DNA from: Anaerolineales bacterium
Lineage (GTDB): Bacteria > Chloroflexota > Anaerolineae > Anaerolineales > E44-bin32
Length of the DNA stretch: 7,202 nt
Direction of reading: 5' to 3'
Assembly: GCA_011772595.1 (NCBI GenBank)
Contig: WVZH01000369.1
Span: 1,335-8,536 of the forward strand
Part shown: in pieces, positions 7,126 to 7,202 of the stretch
Numbering within the stretch: position 1 is the stretch's first letter
Layout of the letters: each line of letters begins with the position of its first letter
Made by a program: the position numbers and the translations under genes
Notes under the pieces: model-generated
Database searches by the model: none
Told to the model about the DNA's origin: nothing
The model's input: the letters and a program-made list of their open reading frames with translations, nothing else

Positions 7126-7143
7126 GTAGGGGCGACCCGGCGG
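7126..7143. repeat. Partial copy of a GTAGGGGCGACC-type repeat
   Basis: GTAGGGGCGACCCGGCGG looks like the left arm of a short dispersed palindrome whose right arm would be expected to read GTCGCCCCTAC. That arm is absent; the sequence instead continues into the direct repeats that follow. I recall such repeats from Chloroflexota and cyanobacterial genomes, but with one half-copy here this is weak. Confidence 0.4.
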
Positions 7144-7149
7144 TGTACA

Positions 7150-7195
7150 ACCCGGGGACATAGGTAACACATTGACCCGGACACATAGGTAACAC
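7150..7195. repeat. Two near-identical 21-base direct repeats, possible mobile element end
   Basis: The copies at 7150-7170 and 7175-7195 match at 19 of 21 positions, sharing ACCCGG and ACATAGGTAACAC or CACATAGGTAACAC, and lie 25 bases apart. Short tandem subterminal repeats with this kind of sequence occur at the ends of some insertion sequences, where they serve as transposase sites. The element body would lie to the right of the window, and an ATG at 7199 could even be its first codon. No transposase is visible, so the mobile element reading is tentative. Confidence 0.5.
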
Positions 7196-7202
7196 TTCAT
7201 GG

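Noticed and set aside
6859..7167. Open frames running from the end of the last AmrS gene into the 3' non-coding region
   Set aside because: They overlap the zinc-ribbon coding part of AmrS in another frame and then read through the palindrome and repeats. No start signal or recognisable protein.
7028..7195. CRISPR array
   Set aside because: There are only two adjacent similar units with a 4-base spacing, and the palindrome is single. No repeat-spacer pattern and no cas gene.

Overview
The window is one co-directional (+ strand) cluster of five tightly spaced genes (1-6968), followed by about 230 bases of repeat-rich, apparently non-coding DNA. The cluster is an expanded AmmeMemoRadiSam locus. 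It holds a radical SAM enzyme of the AmrS type that is cut by the window start, a Memo-AMMECR1 fusion carrying a lipoprotein signal, a radical SAM protein with two extra ferredoxin-type domains in front, a 14-helix membrane protein with a spermidine-synthase-like domain in the middle, and a second, complete AmrS-type radical SAM enzyme. Genes 2 to 5 are separated by 5 bases or fewer or overlap, so they are very probably co-transcribed and translationally coupled. Only the gap between genes 1 and 2 (about 92 bases) could hold a separate control element.

The organism is probably an anaerobic or microaerophilic bacterium, because many of the encoded proteins depend on exposed iron-sulfur clusters. 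A Chloroflexota-like (Anaerolineae-type) source is my best guess. It rests on the Thr/Pro-rich linker after the lipobox, the fused membrane spermidine-synthase-like gene and the style of the short GTAGGGGCGACC-type repeats. This is an inference from style; no taxonomic marker gene is present.

How the parts may work together: Memo (a relative of LigB-type extradiol dioxygenases), AMMECR1 and a radical SAM enzyme are a well-known conserved trio whose substrate has not been established, as far as I know. Here Memo-AMMECR1 appears to be exported and lipid-anchored, while three radical SAM proteins should be cytoplasmic. The membrane protein's charge pattern (positive-inside rule) places its spermidine-synthase-like domain on the outer face too. 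The cluster may therefore be a two-compartment system: radical chemistry inside, with the membrane protein and the lipoprotein handling a product or redox partner outside. The ferredoxin/2Fe-2S/radical SAM fusion could be a dedicated electron-input or activating component.

The 3' end (6969-7202) contains a perfect 14-bp-stem palindrome, a partial copy of a second palindromic repeat type, and two near-identical 21-base direct repeats running to the window edge. The direct repeats may be the end of a mobile element whose body lies beyond the window.
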